Positions 27,004 through 36,700 of a stretch of DNA of 64,000 nt are shown one piece after another. The notes under the pieces were generated by a model, which had not been told where the DNA came from, did no database searches, and saw nothing but the letters and a program-made list of their open reading frames with translations. The position numbers were made by a program, and so were the translations under genes. Numbering within the stretch: position 1 is the first letter of the stretch; each line of letters begins with the position of its first letter. This DNA is from Brevibacterium sp. UCMA 11754 (GTDB lineage: Bacteria; Actinomycetota; Actinomycetes; Actinomycetales; Brevibacteriaceae), in contig NZ_JACBOT010000024.1 in the NCBI RefSeq assembly GCF_021532275.1, forward strand, positions 248,001 to 312,000. Reading direction: 5' to 3'.

Positions 27004-27504
27004 TCACGAGGCGTCGAAGAGACCAGCCGGCGGCGTGACTCTGACCCATCCGCCTTCGACGTCGACCTCGGGGACGATCTCAGTGACGAAGGGAATGAGC
27101 GCCTGGTGTCCGTCGATGTGCTTCATGTGGAGCAGATCCTGTGCGGTGCCGTTGGTGACGTCGACGATCTCCCCGACCTGTGTCTCCCCCTCCAGGACGC
27201 GAAGCCCGATGAGGTCTTCGAGGTACCAGGCGTCATCCTCGACCTCGTCCTCGACCTGATCGCTGAGGATGAGGGTGTTGCGGATCTCCTCTGCCCGATT
27301 CCGATCGGGGACTTCATCGAAACTCAGCAGCAGACGGTCCCGGTGCCACCTCGCCGATGTCAGAGTCAGCTCACCGATATCGGGATCGGTGGAGTAGGTC
27401 TGACCGGGGACGAATCGCTCGTCCGGCCGGTCGGTGCGCACCTCGACGGTGAATTCGCCTTTGATGCCGTGCGGTTTGCCCAACCGGGCGATCACCGTGT
27501 CCAT
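27004..27504 (-). CDS. rimM: 16S rRNA processing protein RimM
   Basis: 166 residues from the ATG at 27504, chosen because of the AGGAGCAGT ribosome site; upstream ATGs at 27534 and 27519 lie in a tandem repeat. N-terminal [14 protein letters not shown] and C-terminal PRC barrel ([22 protein letters not shown]) are present. It aids 30S maturation at the 16S head via S19. It is paired with trmD. Confidence 0.96.
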   Translation of the reverse strand: MDTVIARLGKPHGIKGEFTVEVRTDRPDERFVPGQTYSTDPDIGELTLTSARWHRDRLLLSFDEVPDRNRAEEIRNTLILSDQVEDEVEDDAWYLEDLIGLRVLEGETQVGEIVDVTNGTAQDLLHMKHIDGHQALIPFVTEIVPEVDVEGGWVRVTPPAGLFDAS

Positions 27505-27517
27505 ACTGCTCCTCGTG

Positions 27518-27549
27518 TTCATGAAAGCGCTCATTCATGAAAGCGCTCA
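27518..27549. repeat. Perfect 16-bp tandem repeat upstream of rimM
   Basis: TTCATGAAAGCGCTCA occurs twice head to tail (27518-27533, 27534-27549), each copy with an AGCGCT palindrome. It sits directly upstream of the rimM ribosome site, so it could be an operator or a short duplication. It also creates extra in-frame ATGs. Confidence 0.75.
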
Positions 27550-27717
27550 GATTCGTGCGTGTGAAGATGCGTGTGACCGCAACGATGCCGGTACGCAGTC
27601 ACTTCCAGCACACAGTTTAGTCCGCTGGCTTCGTCATATCTGCGCCGCATCCGGATTGCAGCGACCATCGTCGCCGACAGCAGTGCGGTGAATAGTCGAC
27701 ACGGTGCAGTGAATACA

Positions 27718-27759
27718 GGAAAGGGGGACGCGGCGATGACACGCCGCGTCCCCCTTTCC
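27718..27759 (-). terminator. Hairpin terminator downstream of khpA
   Basis: A perfect 18-bp stem (GGAAAGGGGGACGCGGCG at 27718-27735, complement at 27742-27759) with a 6-base loop, 11 bp after the khpA stop. There is no strong U-run on the minus strand. It separates rpsP-khpA from rimM-trmD. Confidence 0.7.
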
Positions 27760-27770
27760 CGATGAAGGTG

Positions 27771-28001
27771 TTACGCCTCGATGAGGTCCACTCGCACCGA
27801 CTCACGGCCGGCAAGAGAGTTGATCACGGTGCGCAGAGCCTTTGCGGTTCTCCCCGCGCGACCGATGACACGACCGAGGTCTTCCGGGTGAACCCGGACC
27901 TCGAGCGTGGTCCCGCGCTGTGACGAGCGGGATCGAACAGCAACATCGTCGGGATGATCGACGATGCCGCGGACCAGGTGTTCGAGCGAATCAGCCAACA
28001 T
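27771..28001 (-). CDS. khpA: KH-domain RNA-binding protein KhpA (UPF0109)
   Basis: 76 residues, full family length. The KH GxxG loop is GRAGRTAKALRTVI. It follows rpsP by 1 bp, the conserved rpsP-khpA pairing. In other bacteria KhpA with KhpB binds many RNAs and affects cell size. Confidence 0.95.
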   Translation of the reverse strand: MLADSLEHLVRGIVDHPDDVAVRSRSSQRGTTLEVRVHPEDLGRVIGRAGRTAKALRTVINSLAGRESVRVDLIEA

Positions 28002-28002
28002 G

Positions 28003-28431
28003 TCAGGCTTCAGCGCTCTCTTCGGAAGCAGCAGGTGCTGCTTCTTCAGCAGGTGCTTCCGCAGCCTTGTCCGAACCCTTAGGAGTGATAGCCTCCTTGA
28101 TCACCGATCCGGCAGCGGGAGCCACGTAGGCTTCCTTCTCCGGCTGTGGCTTCACAGTGTTCACTGCTTCGCCGATGCCGGTGTGCTTCTGCCAGTCTCC
28201 GGTGAGCTTGAGCAGGGTGCGAACCTGATCGGTCGGCTGAGCGCCGACGGAGAGCCAGTGCTGCGCACGCTCCGAATCGATCTCGATGACCGAAGGGTTG
28301 CGTGTCGGGTGGTAGATGCCGATCTGTTCGATGGCCTTACCATCGCGACGTGTGCGCGAATCGGCCACGACGACGCGGTAGTGCGGTGCACGGATTTTGC
28401 CCATGCGGGTCAAGCGAATTTTGACTGCCAC
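28003..28431 (-). CDS. rpsP: 30S ribosomal protein S16 with Ala/Glu-rich tail
   Basis: 142 residues. The first about 80 are typical S16 ([33 protein letters not shown]). The last about 60 form an extension ending in repeated [13 protein letters not shown]. Other actinobacteria also have tails, but this acidic type resembles that of S2 in this window. It heads the rpsP-khpA operon. Confidence 0.98.
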   Translation of the reverse strand: MAVKIRLTRMGKIRAPHYRVVVADSRTRRDGKAIEQIGIYHPTRNPSVIEIDSERAQHWLSVGAQPTDQVRTLLKLTGDWQKHTGIGEAVNTVKPQPEKEAYVAPAAGSVIKEAITPKGSDKAAEAPAEEAAPAASEESAEA

Positions 28432-28591
28432 TTTAGTGGTGTCTCCTTTTGTGTTTTTGTTGCACAGAGGTTCCAGAAGAATCGTGGGGTTGACCTGTTG
28501 GAGTCTGTGACCTGGACTATCACCTCAACGTGGAAGAGAGGGCCCACGTCGGAAGCAAAAGTACAAGACTCAATTGTGCCAGAAAGCCCTA

Positions 28592-30208
28592 TTACTTTCC
28601 ACCTGGGAACATCCCGCCGAAGCCCTTCGGCAGATTCTTCATATCGAAGTCTTCGTCACCGTCGAGATCGACGCCGCCGAAGGCCGAACCGACCGGGTCC
28701 TTCGTCTTGCCGGACTTCTTGTCCTCAAGCGCCTGAGCCTGCTGGGCACGCTTGGCGGGGTTGCCCGACTGGCCGCCCTTGCGACCCTTCTTCTTCCCCA
28801 CAGCCTTCTTCTTGCGATTCGCTCCGCCGCCGGGCATTCCGCCCATTCCAGGCATTCCACCCATACCCGGCATGCCGCCGCCTCCGCCCATTCCGGGCAT
28901 ACCGCCGCCGCGAGTCATCCCGCGCATCATCTTCTGCGCCTGAGTGAATCGTTCCATCAGCTGGTTGACTGCGGTCACTGTGGTGCCGGCACCCTTGGCG
29001 ATGCGCGCGCGGCGTGACCCGTTGAGGATCTTCGGGTTCGTGCGCTCTGCCGGAGTCATCGACCGAACGATGGCTTCGACGCGATCGACTTCGCGTTCGT
29101 CGAAGTTCTCCAGCTGATCTTTGTACTGGCTCATGCCGGGCATCATGCCCAGCATCTTCTTCATCGAGCCCATCTTCTTCAGGCCCGACATCTGCGTCAG
29201 GAAGTCATTGAGGTCGAAGTCTTCACCGGCTTCGACCTTCTTCTGGAGCTTCGCAGTCTCCTTCTCATCGAAGTTCTTCTCGGCCTGCTCGATCAGGGTC
29301 ATGATGTCACCCATATCGAGGATCCGGTCAGCCATCCGATCAGGATGGAACTGTTCGAACTCCTTCATCGACTCACCGGTCGACGCGAACATGATCGGCT
29401 TTCCGGTCACCTCGGCGACGGACAGCGCGGCACCGCCGCGTGAGTCACCATCGAGCTTCGAGAGCACGACACCCGTGAAGTCGACGCCTTCGAGGAAGGC
29501 CTCGGCCGTCTTCACCGCGTCCTGACCGATCATCGCGTCGATGACGAACAGAACCTCATCCGGGTTGACTGCCGAGCGGATGTCGGCGGCCTGCTGCATG
29601 AGCTCCTCGTCGATGCCGAGACGACCGGCGGTGTCGACGATGACGACATCGTGGAGCTTCGACTTAGCGACTTCAAGGGAGTCTGTGGCCACCTGCACCG
29701 GGTCACCGACGCCGTTGCCGGGCTCTGGTGCGTAGACGAAGGCGCCCGCACGCTCGCCGACGATCTCGAGCTGGTTGACCGCGTTCGGCCGCTGCAGATC
29801 GGCGGCGACGAGCATCGGACGGTGACCTTCGGACTTCAGCCAATAGGCGAGCTTACCGGCCAGGGTGGTCTTACCCGCACCCTGCAGTCCGGCGAGCATG
29901 ATGACCGTGGGCGGGCGCTTCGCGTAGTTCAGGCGACGAGTCTCCCCGCCGAGGATGCCGACCAGCTCATCGTTGACGACCTTGACGACCTGCTGGCCCG
30001 GATTCAGCGCACCCGAGACCTCTTCGGACAGCGCCCGCTCGCGAATGCGTCCGGTGAATGCACGAACGACCGGCAGTGCGACGTCGGCGTCCAAAAGAGC
30101 GCGCCGGATCTCGCGGATGGTGCCATCCACATCGGCTTCGGACAGCCGGCCCTTGCCGCGCAGGTTCTTGAACGTCGCGGTGAGCCTGTCGGAGAGAGAA
30201 TTAAACAC
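28592..30208 (-). CDS. ffh: Signal recognition particle protein Ffh
   Basis: 538 residues from the GTG at 30208, which has a GAAGG site 7 bases upstream. NG domain with P-loop GLQGAGKTTLAGKLA, DTAGRLGID and TKLDGDSRGG. The M domain has the Met-rich finger loop and a Gly/Met repeat tract (GMPGMGGMPGMGG) followed by a very basic KKKAVGKKKGRKGG stretch. It binds 4.5S RNA and signal sequences; the receptor FtsY is encoded nearby. Confidence 0.98.
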   Translation of the reverse strand: MFNSLSDRLTATFKNLRGKGRLSEADVDGTIREIRRALLDADVALPVVRAFTGRIRERALSEEVSGALNPGQQVVKVVNDELVGILGGETRRLNYAKRPPTVIMLAGLQGAGKTTLAGKLAYWLKSEGHRPMLVAADLQRPNAVNQLEIVGERAGAFVYAPEPGNGVGDPVQVATDSLEVAKSKLHDVVIVDTAGRLGIDEELMQQAADIRSAVNPDEVLFVIDAMIGQDAVKTAEAFLEGVDFTGVVLSKLDGDSRGGAALSVAEVTGKPIMFASTGESMKEFEQFHPDRMADRILDMGDIMTLIEQAEKNFDEKETAKLQKKVEAGEDFDLNDFLTQMSGLKKMGSMKKMLGMMPGMSQYKDQLENFDEREVDRVEAIVRSMTPAERTNPKILNGSRRARIAKGAGTTVTAVNQLMERFTQAQKMMRGMTRGGGMPGMGGGGGMPGMGGMPGMGGMPGGGANRKKKAVGKKKGRKGGQSGNPAKRAQQAQALEDKKSGKTKDPVGSAFGGVDLDGDEDFDMKNLPKGFGGMFPGGK

Positions 30209-30339
30209 GTACAAGCCTTCTTCACGATAATTGGTCGACTCCCTAGCCTAACAACTCACCGGTGTCCGACTGAAACCGAGAAAGCTGGGAAAGCGCCCAC
30301 AACCGCCTCATCCCAGAATCTGTCGCTGGGCCTCAGATG

Positions 30340-30389
30340 ACCGATCGCCTCGGTGGGGTGGCTGCTTCCACCCCACCGAGGCGATCGGT
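30340..30389. terminator. Perfect 22-bp hairpin between amt and ffh
   Basis: Bases 30340-30361 pair perfectly with 30368-30389 around a CTGCTT loop (arm core CGCCTCGGTGGGGTGG). A smaller 7-bp stem (GGCCGGT/ACCGGCC) lies at 30422-30442, next to the amt stop. Neither has a U-tract. They likely terminate amt transcription, with ffh starting about 130 bp on. Confidence 0.7.
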
Positions 30390-30464
30390 GAGTACGCTCA
30401 CGCACTCCCCCTCACCGAGGCGGCCGGTGAGACCGACCGGCCCCCTGGCGGGAGTTTTCGGGAT

Positions 30465-31685
30465 TCATCGGAACGAGTAGGCCTGCTCCGCGTGTTCGAA
30501 GGCATCGATGCCCGCCAGCTCGTCTCTGGGGTCGATGCGCAGCCCCATGGTCTTCCGCAGGGCGAGGGCGATCACCAGGGTCACGCCTCCGGCGTAGATC
30601 AGGGCCACGACCGTGGCCACGATCTGCGACACGAGGAGCCCGAGTCCTCCACCGTGGAAGAGCCCGGCGGCCGAGTCTGCACTCGGGACCGCGAAGAGTC
30701 CGATCATCACAGTGCCGATGACACCGGCGACGAGGTGGACGCCGACGACGTCGAGAGCATCGTCGTAGCGGAGGCGGTTCTTCGCCTCCACAGCGAGCAC
30801 AGCTCCTGCGCCTGCCGCGATTCCGATGATGATCGCCGCGTACGGTTCGACGTTCGCACAGGCGGGGGTGATGGCGACGAGACCGGCGATCGCGCCGGAG
30901 ACGCTGCCGATGCTGCTGGGGCGAGTCGCCCGTATCCGCTCGATTGCGATCCAGGTGATCATTCCGGCGGCAGGGGCGGCCAGGGTGTTGACCCAGATCA
31001 GTCCGGCCTGCTCGATCGTCGAGGCGGCTCCACCGTTGAATCCGAACCAGCCGAACCACAGCAGCGCGGCACCGAGAACGGTGATCGGAATGTTGTGGGG
31101 TTTGTGCGGTGTCGAATAGCGGGCCCGGCGGCCCATGACGACGACGAGCACGAGAGCGGAGATTCCCGCGTTGATATGCACGACCGTTCCGCCCGCGAAG
31201 TCGATCGCTGGCCCGAAGGCGCTGCCGATCACACCCGACTCGCTGAGCAGTCCGTCACCCCAGACCATGAAGGCCAGAGGGCAGTACACCACGGTGACCC
31301 ACAGTCCGGCGAAGACCAGCCAGGTGGAGAACTTCGCCCGATCAGCGACGGCACCGGCGATGAGTGCGATCGCGATCATCGCGAAGGTGGAGCCGTAGCC
31401 GATGGAGATGAGCGCTTCGGGTTCGTTGGCGACTGCGTCGGCGAGGCCGATCTGGGACAGCGGGTTGCCGAAGATCCCCAGCACGGAGTCGCCTGAGCTC
31501 AGTCCGTATCCGAAGAGGACCCAGACGAGCCCTCCCATCGCCATTGCCGAGAACACCATCATCATCATGTTGATGCTCGAGGTGATTCGGGTCATACCTC
31601 CGTAGAAGAAGGCCACACCGGGGGTCATGAGCAGAACCAGGCCGGCCGCGACCATCATCCAAACATTCACTGCGTCGAGTTCCAT
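30465..31685 (-). CDS. amt: Ammonium transporter AmtB family
   Basis: 406 residues from the ATG at 31685. Eleven membrane segments; conserved FFYGGM, the twin-His region DFAGGTVVHINAG and VHLVAGVIGT. It conducts NH3/NH4+ across the membrane. No glnB or glnD follows, unlike many actinobacterial amtB loci; ffh comes next. A GlnR-type box at 31773-31788 lies about 90 bp upstream. Confidence 0.96.
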   Translation of the reverse strand: MELDAVNVWMMVAAGLVLLMTPGVAFFYGGMTRITSSINMMMMVFSAMAMGGLVWVLFGYGLSSGDSVLGIFGNPLSQIGLADAVANEPEALISIGYGSTFAMIAIALIAGAVADRAKFSTWLVFAGLWVTVVYCPLAFMVWGDGLLSESGVIGSAFGPAIDFAGGTVVHINAGISALVLVVVMGRRARYSTPHKPHNIPITVLGAALLWFGWFGFNGGAASTIEQAGLIWVNTLAAPAAGMITWIAIERIRATRPSSIGSVSGAIAGLVAITPACANVEPYAAIIIGIAAGAGAVLAVEAKNRLRYDDALDVVGVHLVAGVIGTVMIGLFAVPSADSAAGLFHGGGLGLLVSQIVATVVALIYAGGVTLVIALALRKTMGLRIDPRDELAGIDAFEHAEQAYSFR

Positions 31686-31772
31686 GTCGTCTCTTTCACG
31701 TCTCTGTCGGCTCCGATTAGAACCGAACAATGACAGTGTCCATGACGGATGTCACACCAGTGAGTCGATCAT

Positions 31773-31788
31773 GTTTCCAGCATGTGAC
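31773..31788 (-). promoter_or_regulatory. Candidate GlnR box upstream of amt
   Basis: Minus strand GTCAC-ATGCTG-GAAAC fits the actinobacterial GlnR consensus GTnAC-n6-GAAAC exactly. It lies in the ftsY-amt gap, 88-103 bp from the amt start, a typical place for nitrogen-responsive activation. A weaker GTGAC half-site lies about 22 bp further toward amt. Confidence 0.55.
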
Positions 31789-31816
31789 ACAGGCGCTCTC
31801 ACGCTGGAGGATACGG

Positions 31817-32959
31817 TCAGTCGAGCAGTGCGTCGACGAATCCTTCGGCAGTGAATGGCGCCAGATCGTCGGCACCCTCACCGAGGCCGATGAGCTTGAC
31901 CGGAACCCCGAGCTCACGCTGTACGGCCACGACGATTCCGCCCTTGGCGGTGCCGTCGAGTTTGGTCAGCACGATGCCGGTGATGTTGACCGCCTCGGCG
32001 AAGACCTTGGCCTGCTGCATTCCGTTCTGCCCGGTCGTGGCGTCGAGGACGAGGAGCACCTCGTCGATCTCGTGTCCCTCGCCCAGAGGGCGTGTGGCCA
32101 CTCGCTTGACCTTGCCGAGTTCGTCCATCAGGCCGATCTTGTTCTGCAGGCGTCCGGCCGTATCGATGAGTACGACGTCGGTGCCGTCTTCCTTGCCGCG
32201 TTCGACGGCGGAGTAGGCCACGGAGGCAGGGTCGGCCCCCTCCTCGCCGCGGACGGTCTCCACGCCGACGCGACCGCCCCAGGTGGACAGCTGCTCGGCG
32301 GCCGCGGCACGGAACGTATCGGCAGCACCCAGCAGCACGCTCTGATCTTCAGCCACGAGCACACGGGCGATCTTGCCCACGGTCGTCGTCTTGCCGGCAC
32401 CGTTGACTCCGACGACGAGCATCACGGCTGGGTCGCCGTCGGTGCCCGCGGTGGCAAGCCCACGATCCATGGAGGGATCGACGAGTTTGATGAGTTCTTC
32501 CCGAAGCAGTCCCCTGACCTCTTCCGGTTCACGGGTGCCGAGGACCTTGACGCGTTCGCGCAGTCTGTCGACGAGTTCGGTGGTCGGATCGACTCCGACA
32601 TCGGCGAGGATGAGAGTGTCTTCGATCTCTTCCCAGGTCGATTCGTCGAGGTTGTCACGCGAGAGCAGGCTGAGCAGACCGCGGCCCAGTCCGGAGTTGG
32701 ACTTCGCGAGGCGTTCGCGCAGGCGAACGAGCCGGTTCCCTGGCTCGGTGGGAACCTCGGATCCGCGTGTGGCGGCCTTCTCCTTAGCGACCGCCTCGGA
32801 GATGTCGTCGATCTTGAGTTCGCCGGTGACATCGGCGTCGATGCTGCGCTCATCGCGCAGCCCCTTCTTCTTGGCGTTGACGCGCAGGGTGAAGCCCAGC
32901 CCGACGACCAGAATGAAGACGATGGCTGCGACGATGAGCAATATGATCGGCTGATCCAT
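31817..32959 (-). CDS. ftsY: SRP receptor FtsY
   Basis: 380 residues from the ATG at 32959 with an AGGAGG site. An N-terminal membrane segment (ILLIVAAIVFILVVGLGF) replaces the long acidic A domain of E. coli FtsY. NG domain: GVNGAGKTTTVGKIA, DTAGRLQNK, LTKLDGTAKGG. The partner of Ffh in co-translational membrane targeting. Confidence 0.97.
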   Translation of the reverse strand: MDQPIILLIVAAIVFILVVGLGFTLRVNAKKKGLRDERSIDADVTGELKIDDISEAVAKEKAATRGSEVPTEPGNRLVRLRERLAKSNSGLGRGLLSLLSRDNLDESTWEEIEDTLILADVGVDPTTELVDRLRERVKVLGTREPEEVRGLLREELIKLVDPSMDRGLATAGTDGDPAVMLVVGVNGAGKTTTVGKIARVLVAEDQSVLLGAADTFRAAAAEQLSTWGGRVGVETVRGEEGADPASVAYSAVERGKEDGTDVVLIDTAGRLQNKIGLMDELGKVKRVATRPLGEGHEIDEVLLVLDATTGQNGMQQAKVFAEAVNITGIVLTKLDGTAKGGIVVAVQRELGVPVKLIGLGEGADDLAPFTAEGFVDALLD

Positions 32960-33139
32960 TGACGTACGTCCTCCTTTGATTACCTTCCCTGGCCCCACGT
33001 TCTCGCGCGGTGACCGCCGGTCAAGGGTGCTGTGCCGGTCGTGTTGTGCACATCGGCGCGAGGCCGTTGTGCGTTCCGGTGGCCCGCACCCCAGCGCCCC
33101 GCTGTCTCGGGGCGCGTGTGATGATGTCGTTTGGTCCGG

Positions 33140-33541
33140 TCAGGAACCTCGACTGCCGAAGAGCAGTCCGGCTGTGGTTCTCCACCCTGTGCCGGATTCA
33201 GGGATCTTCCAATGACGGGTGCGCGGCCTCACCGTCAGCAGTGAGGGTGCGGCGTGCCGGCGCGGCTGGGGCCGCAGGACGTAGGAATGGTCCCGGATCG
33301 CGGTGACCGCAGCCTGTTCCCGAGTCGCCAGGTGAGAGGTGCCGTCGTCATGACCGAAGAATTCGTGGACCTCGTCGTCGTACCCGGTCCATTGCCCCGG
33401 CAGTCGAAACCGCTGCACATCGGAAGAGTACTTCAGGCGACCTTCAGCCCTCAGTCCCGGCAGTGCGACGAGGAGCACGACGATGAGGGCCAGCGCGAAC
33501 GATACGGCGAGTCCGACAATGACGACGAGTACTGCATTCAT
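33140..33541 (-). CDS. Small single-pass membrane protein, hypothetical
   Basis: 133 residues, ATG preceded by GAGGTGA. Residues 4-30 form one hydrophobic helix; the rest is hydrophilic, Arg/His-rich, without a recognised motif. It lies between smc and ftsY on the same strand. Codon usage looks normal. The function is unknown. Confidence 0.65.
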   Translation of the reverse strand: MNAVLVVIVGLAVSFALALIVVLLVALPGLRAEGRLKYSSDVQRFRLPGQWTGYDDEVHEFFGHDDGTSHLATREQAAVTAIRDHSYVLRPQPRRHAAPSLLTVRPRTRHWKIPESGTGWRTTAGLLFGSRGS

Positions 33542-33740
33542 GCTCGCGAGTCACCTCGTGATTCAGCCGACTCGGCCATGGACGTCCCGCTCCTCAAGCT
33601 TTTCGACAATGCTTCCCTGCGCTCAAGTCTATCGCCCAAATCCACGACATTCGTGTTCGGGGGCCGTGAGCCTGTTGGAGAATTCCCTGGGACTCCCCTG
33701 GACATCTCTGCCGAATCGACCTCCCGCGAACGGCTGCCGC

Positions 33741-36700
33741 TCATGGGATCCGCTGCGAGATGACCTTCGACACGCCATCTCCGTGCATCGTCACCCCGTA
33801 GAGTGCATCGGCGATCTCCATCGTTCGCTTCTGGTGGGTGATGACGATGAGCTGAGACGAGTCCTGCAGCTCTTCGAACACGGTCAGCAGGCGGGACAGG
33901 TTGAGATCGTCGAGTGCAGCCTCGACCTCGTCCATGACGTAGAACGGGCTGGGCCGGGCCTTGAAGATCGCCACCAGCATGGCCACGGCGACCAGTGACC
34001 GTTCACCGCCGGAGAGCAGGGACAGTCGCTTGACCTTCTTGCCCGCGGGCCGGGCGTGGACGTCGACGCCGGTGGTCAGCATGTCGTTGGGGTCGGTCAG
34101 GCTCAGGGATCCCTCACCGCCGGGGAACAGGCGGGAGAAGATGTCTTCGAACTCCCGTGCGGTGTCCGCATAGGCCTCGGCGAATACTCGTTCGACGTGC
34201 CGATCGACCTCGTCGACGAGCTTCATCAGGTCCTTCCTCGAGGACTCGATGTCGGTGATCTGCTTTTCGAGGAACTGGTGCCTCTCCTTGAGTGCCTCGT
34301 ATTCCTCGAGTGCCAGGGGGTTGACCGTTCCGATGCGTTTGAGGGCGGCGGTCGCCTGCTTGTGTCGTTTCTCGACCTCGGTCCGCACGTAGGGACGCCC
34401 CTCCTCACCTTCGTCGAAGGCAGGGACCGGAATATGAGGGCCATAGAGCTCGACCAGCCGTTCGAGGCCGAGTCCGGTCTCCTCCCCCGCCCGGTTCTCG
34501 ATCTCTTCGAGTTTGAGGCGGAATCGTTCCTTGGCGAGTTCGGCTTCGGCGGCAGCGTCCTTGAGTCGCTGCAGTTCTGTGCGCGTGGTGCCCAGTTCCT
34601 CACCGAGGCGGCTCTTCTCCTCTCGCAGCTGGCCGCGCTCTTCGACGAGGACCTGAATCTGGGAGCCGAGTTCGGACACCGTCGTCTCTGCGGCTGAAGT
34701 CGCGTTCTGTGCAATCTCGACGATGAGCAGCGCCGAGGCGGCCGATCTGCTCTTGCGTGCGATCGTCCTCTGGGTCTGCTCGCGTGCGGTCTCCTCTGCT
34801 GTGGCCTGGCGCAGCAGGGAGTCGACCCGCTCGGAGAGGAATCGTGCCCGATCCGTGGCCGCCTTGTGGCTGATTCGGGTCTCGATGACGTCTTCGGAGG
34901 ACTGGGTCACCTTCCGGCTCAGTTCATCGCGTTCGGTGGTGTCGACGACCTCTTCGACGTCGTCTGCCCCGGCGAGTGCGGATTCGGCGGTGCGGGCCTC
35001 GCGTTCGGCCGACTCCAGGCGTGTCGCGAGCTCCGCTTCGTTGTCCTTGGACCGCTGCAGGCGAGTCTGGGCTGCAGTGATGTCGCCCGCGATTCGGGAG
35101 ACCTCTTCCCCGGCGGCCATGATCGCCGCGTCCGAGGAGTGCAGTTTCTCAAGAGCCTCAGCAGCTGCTGCCTTCGCCTCGGCCAGCTTCGCCTCGACCC
35201 GGGCGATGTCCGCATCGATTCGGGTCCGGGCCTGCTGCAGTTCGGTGATGGAGGAGCGAGTCTCCTCGAGCGCGGTCTGTGAGGCCAGGCGGGTGCCCGA
35301 AGCGGTGCGTGCCCGGCTGACACGCGTTGCGGTGAGGATCTCACCGCCGAGGGTGACCACCGTGAGTTCGGGGCGGGACTCGATGATGGACAGCGCGCTG
35401 GCAACATCGTCAACGCACACGACTCTCTCCAGCGCGGAGTTGAGCAGTTCGGTCAGTTCGGGCACGTCGCTGCTGACCACATCGCCTAACCACCGGACCG
35501 ACGGTGCGCCGTCGCCGGTCCCGCTGAGTTCGGGCAATGTGGTCGCAGAGCTCGCGCTGCTCGCCTGGTTCGCGCCCTTGCCGGCACTTGCACCGGCGTC
35601 TGCACCGGCGCCCGCCCTGGCCGTCGCCCCTGCCGGGATCGTGAGGTGGACATTGGTGTCCTCGCCGAGGTGGTCGAGCACTTTCAGTGCCACCTGAGGC
35701 GAGTCGACGAGCACACCGGAGACCGTGTTCGACAGGGCTGCCGCCACGGCCATCTCGAACCCGTTGGCCACGGACAGCCGCTCGGTCACGGCCGAGCCGA
35801 CTCCCGGCAGATCCGCGTTCACGATGTCCTCGAGGTCGGCCTCCAAGGCTGTGCCCAGGGACAGCGCCTCTGCTCGGGCCTCCGCCGAGGCCAGTTCCGA
35901 TGCGGTCTTCGCCTTCTGCGCCCGGAGTCCCTCGAGGTCGGTCTCCAGCGTGGTCTTGGCCTCCTTGGCCGATTCGTACTCCGTGTCGAGTTCGCTCTCT
36001 CCTGCTTCGACCCCTTCGACGGCCGCCTCAGCGGTGCTCAGTTCTTCGCGGCGTTCGGTGATGCGGGTCGACGCGGTGTCGATCTCTGCCCGATTGGATT
36101 CGATCCGAGCCGTGAGGTCGCTGATGCGCTCACGCGCCTGGGAGCTCTTCGACTGCAGTGCAGACCTGTTCTTGATCGCCTCGGTGATGGCCAGCTGTGT
36201 GGCTTTGACCTCGTCTTCGGCCTTCTTCAGTGCCAGTGCGAGCTCTTCTTTGCGCATCTGACTGCGATCCAGTGCTGCCGCGGATTCCTCCACCGCCTCC
36301 TCCGCGGTGCGAAGCTCCTCCTTGTGGTGCTCGGCTTGGGACCTCAGCTCGTCCGGCGACTTCGTCTCCCGACGGCCCAGGCTCGCCACCTCGGAGAGCA
36401 GGTGTGAGCGTTTGTCCTCGGCACGCTGGGCTATTCCTTTGGCACGCACGATCTGGGTCTGTGTCCGTGATTCGGCGGTGCGCAGGTCCTCGAGCTCAAC
36501 ATCAAGAGTGCCAAGACGTGCCTCGATCTCCTGCAGTCGCTGCTCAGTGCGGGATCGGCGATGCTCGAGGTCGCCGATGCGGTCGCGGCCGTCCTCGCCC
36601 TCAGCGCTCGAGGTGGAGGCCAAGGAAGCCTGCAGCCGCACGGTGTCATCGGCCAGCAGTCGTGCAGCGGAATCGCGCAGGGTGGCTTGGACGGTGGCGG

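Noticed and set aside
31730..32962. 410-residue plus-strand open frame
   Set aside because: Antisense of ftsY.
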